Shown here piece by piece: positions 61,494-64,000 of a stretch of 64,000 nt of DNA (positions within the stretch are counted from its first letter, which is position 1; the number at the start of each line of letters is the position of its first letter). Position numbers and translations under genes: made by a program. Source of the stretch: Sipunculus nudus (taxonomy: Eukaryota; Annelida; Sipuncula; Golfingiida; Sipunculidae). Under the pieces are notes generated by a model. That model saw only the letters and a program-made list of their open reading frames with translations. It was not told the origin of the DNA and did no database searches. Where the stretch lies: assembly GCA_026874595.1 (NCBI GenBank), contig CM049322.1, forward strand, positions 54,761,886-54,825,885, written 5' to 3'.

Positions 61494-61629
61494 TCAGAGA
61501 TGAAACAAAAATTTTTAAGAAAATGTTATATTATTTTTCAATTCTTATATATAGAGATAGAGATCAAATATTTTTCAATTTCATATCAGTTATAAGTTAA
61601 GTTTATATTCATGAAAAATTAAATGATGA

Positions 61630-62080
61630 CAGATTGCCTCATCATAAAGTTTACATTAACCATAAGTGCCCCCCCCCCCTCCCAACACACACAGAGCATT
61701 TTCCTGTCAGCAAAGCATTTTGACATAACACTATTAACAGGAATATATATTTGTAATTGTTTTCTTCAAATTTAATGAAAGATTGTGATACATTTTAATT
61801 ATTTTATTGTTTTTTTCTTATTTTTCATGTTAGTTTTATTAATGTGAATACAGATAGTATTACTTTATATGTAATGTAAAGGATACTATGAACTTTATTT
61901 ATAAGTATATACGCAGGTTTATAATGTTTTTATTTACTGTGTTGTAATATTTTATTTAAATCACCATGTTGCCTCATCAAATAGGTAACATTAGACATAT
62001 CTGGCCCCCCCCTACACACACACGCACAGCATGGCCCTGTTAACAGAGTATTTTGACTTAAAACTATAAACAGTTATATA
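61630..62080. repeat. Old tandem duplication with C-runs
   Basis: Two diverged segments, about 61650-61750 and 61972-62085. Each has TTGCCTCATCA, a C-run followed by ACACACA, an AGCAT word, then TTTTGAC and an ACTAT...AACAG stretch. Confidence 0.5.
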
Positions 62081-62092
62081 TACAGTAGAGCG

Positions 62093-62200
62093 CCGTATTT
62101 CCGAATGCCGAATTTCCGAAAATTCGTTTTTCCGAAATTTATAATGGGGAACCGAAAATTTATTCCTTTTCCCGAAATATATTTCAAGTATGTCAAAACC
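62093..62200 (+). mobile_element. Pogo/Tigger-like transposon terminus
   Basis: TA followed by CAGTAGAGCGCCGTATTTCC and repeated TTTCCGAA words. Pogo/Tigger elements insert at TA and begin with CAGTAGA-type inverted repeats carrying TCCGAA-like motifs. The matching right terminus was not found before the window end, and no pogo transposase motif is visible in 62200-63100, so this is probably a MITE or truncated copy. Confidence 0.45.
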
Positions 62201-64000
62201 TAAAATGATTATTTTAATTACGAGTCACAAGGCCTGCAGTCTTGTGTTAGGCCTAGTAACCGTAATAAATTAATTCTGGGTCGATGTTGTCGCCAGGGCA
62301 AAGGTGTGAAAACTACAACTAGCCCCGCAACGCTCGGCCCCCTGTACCCCCAGCAAGCGACTGAGCAGTTTATCCAAGAGCACTTGTGTGTTACCAACCA
62401 CATCTCGTTTGTACACAAGCAAGCATAATCGTCGGCTTGGGACAGGATGTCATGCCAAATAACTGAGCAGTTTACTGCATGAGCATAGGTGAGGTATAAT
62501 TCATTAAACGTTTGTGCTCGAGGAGCTTTTAAATGTCCCAGTCTTAAATTACGTAGATCGTTAAGAAACACCGTGTTCCTTGGCGATGTCACTTGACGTT
62601 TCCCTTTAGTGAATTTGATGCAAAAAAAAAGCATGCACGTATCCTTAAAGCAGGTTAGACTGATCTTTGTCAATTATGCTCGGTAATAATCCAATATTTT
62701 TTATACGTCCAGGTCGTCAATTACGAATATCGAAAAGAAACACCATGTTCCTCGAGTAAAATGGCAATAAGTAAATCATTAACTAAAGATGTCAGAAGTC
62801 ATGCATTGCTGGACAATTCATGTGTTTTATTGAGACAGAGCTAGATATTCGCCGCCTGCTTCTAGAGCAGTTCATCGGAAAGAGATTTAACACCATATTC
62901 CGGAATGGCGCAAATATTTTTTTTCTGCGTGATACCCTGCGAGCTTTCTTTGATGAGCATAAGCATGACAACAGTTTTTTTTAGATCTGTTCATGCTGAT
63001 TTTCAGGTTAAGCAGTTCACCGCTAGAGCCAGAACCCTTGGATTTTGTATTGATGGCCGCCGTGAGATAAAGCTTCGAGACCTAGCGCCATGATTACTTA
63101 GCTATAGCCGCAGATCATGCTAAGTTTATTTCCCACCGACGGTACATTGCTTACACGTTATACATATTATGACTGCAGAGTTATCTTCTAGACCAAAACA
63201 AAAATGTTTTACATGAACAAATATTTTAAATTATTAATGCTGCTCATTATTTTTGCACAACGAGCCACCACAACCCAGTTCACCAAGGTAGAGAACTGAG
63301 CGTTTTACCACTATCACGGATCCTCTTATACTCCAGATGTGACAGCTTGGCACTTGGCACCAGGGTTTAGAATTAAAATTATTTGTTATTATTCACATCT
63401 TGTGTTTTGTTTTCAGAGAGAGTCATATCATGGTAGAGTGCATGAGAGAATGTAAAAATCATGAACATTTTCATTAAAAAGTACAAATGATCCCCAGCTG
63501 GAATATTTATTAAACAACAACACAAATGCAAAAGACATGTAAAACAGCCCTGTGTAATCTGGCAATACATATGAGCATCATTCTGGAAACGGATGGCATC
63601 TAAACCTAGGAACTGAAGGGCTGCTAATTAATAAAAAAAAGAACTGGAAATTGCCAAAATTAAAAATAGAAACATCAGCAACTGAATTATGTTGATATTA
63701 AAATCTCTTGGGTTTTTGATCTCAAACATTTATGTGTTTGCAACAATTACAATGAAACTGCAAATAAATATAAAGTGATATATGAACTGGACACTGGGTT
63801 ACTAAGAGCATACACAAACTATTAATAGAACTTGGACACTGGAACACAAAAGTATTCATGGATATCTTCAACCATTGGCTGTTCGGAATTCCAGGGGATC
63901 ATTCAGGTACATGGAGTCATGCCAGGAAAACCTTCGGGACCTGTAACGTGTATTCTGATGCTCAATTTTTTTTGCCTGGATATAAGGTTTATTTGCAATC
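62201..64000. other. Right-end stretch with no recognised gene
   Basis: Contains a 151-codon minus-strand open frame (62218-62673) and smaller ones, without any domain, splice context or homology that I recognise. Short words such as GAGCAGTTTA and AAGAAACACC.TGTTCC recur with divergence between 62350 and 63030, hinting at decayed internal repeats of an element. Confidence 0.4.

Noticed and set aside
62218-62673. 151-codon minus-strand frame next to the pogo-like terminus, considered as transposase
   Set aside because: No DDE, CENP-B or helix-turn-helix motif can be seen.
1-64000. CRISPR arrays, bacterial operons, riboswitches, integrated viruses, true tRNA or rRNA genes
   Set aside because: None seen; the only tRNA-like sequences are SINE heads, and the DNA has the introns and repeats of an animal genome.

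Overview
This is eukaryotic, AT-rich animal DNA with no operons. Genes are split by introns and much of the window is repeats: degenerate L1/Tx1-type LINEs, a tRNA-derived SINE, MITEs, mariner- and pogo-like remnants, and TA, GA and poly-G tracts. NACHT-LRR receptors built with C-type lectin modules, together with intron repeats containing AAGGTCA-type words, suggest a lophotrochozoan, most likely a mollusc. The species cannot be named from the sequence.

The main content is one minus-strand receptor gene and its tandem debris. Reading from high to low coordinates, nine exons can be chained with compatible phases: a signal-peptide exon (44228-44294), a first C-type lectin domain (CTLD-a, 34831-35049 and 34458-34574), a second one (CTLD-b, 32568-32813 and 32199-32435), a transmembrane exon (31964-32091), a juxtamembrane exon (31602-31683), a pre-NACHT exon (29668-29882), and one large exon with the NACHT ATPase and about 550 residues of leucine-rich repeats (25555-29079). 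The predicted product is a membrane-anchored NLR: lectin domains outside the cell, NACHT-LRR inside. The exon chain is inferred from splice sites and phases and has no transcript support here.

Positions 1-32848 are a tandem array of three units of about 10.94 kb (1-10944, 10945-21885, 21886-32848). Each holds a broken LINE followed by NACHT-LRR to CTLD-b, all on the minus strand. Only unit 3 has an open NACHT-LRR exon and continues into CTLD-a and the signal peptide. Units 1 and 2 are nearly identical, are cut off just upstream of CTLD-b exon 1 by a junction with LINE ORF2, share a 1.24-kb deletion, and share six frame-breaking indels. They look like a recent duplication of an already dead 5'-truncated copy.

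Positions 32849-44227 are introns of the receptor gene, with dispersed repeats, a hairpin element and a mariner-like remnant. A second, older segmental duplication (42568-50393 and 51690-59169) carries the signal-peptide exon. The distal copy of that exon has an in-frame stop. A MITE sits in the spacer between the two copies. The right end (59170-64000) has little recognisable coding sequence: a weak two-exon plus-strand candidate and a pogo/Tigger-like terminus.
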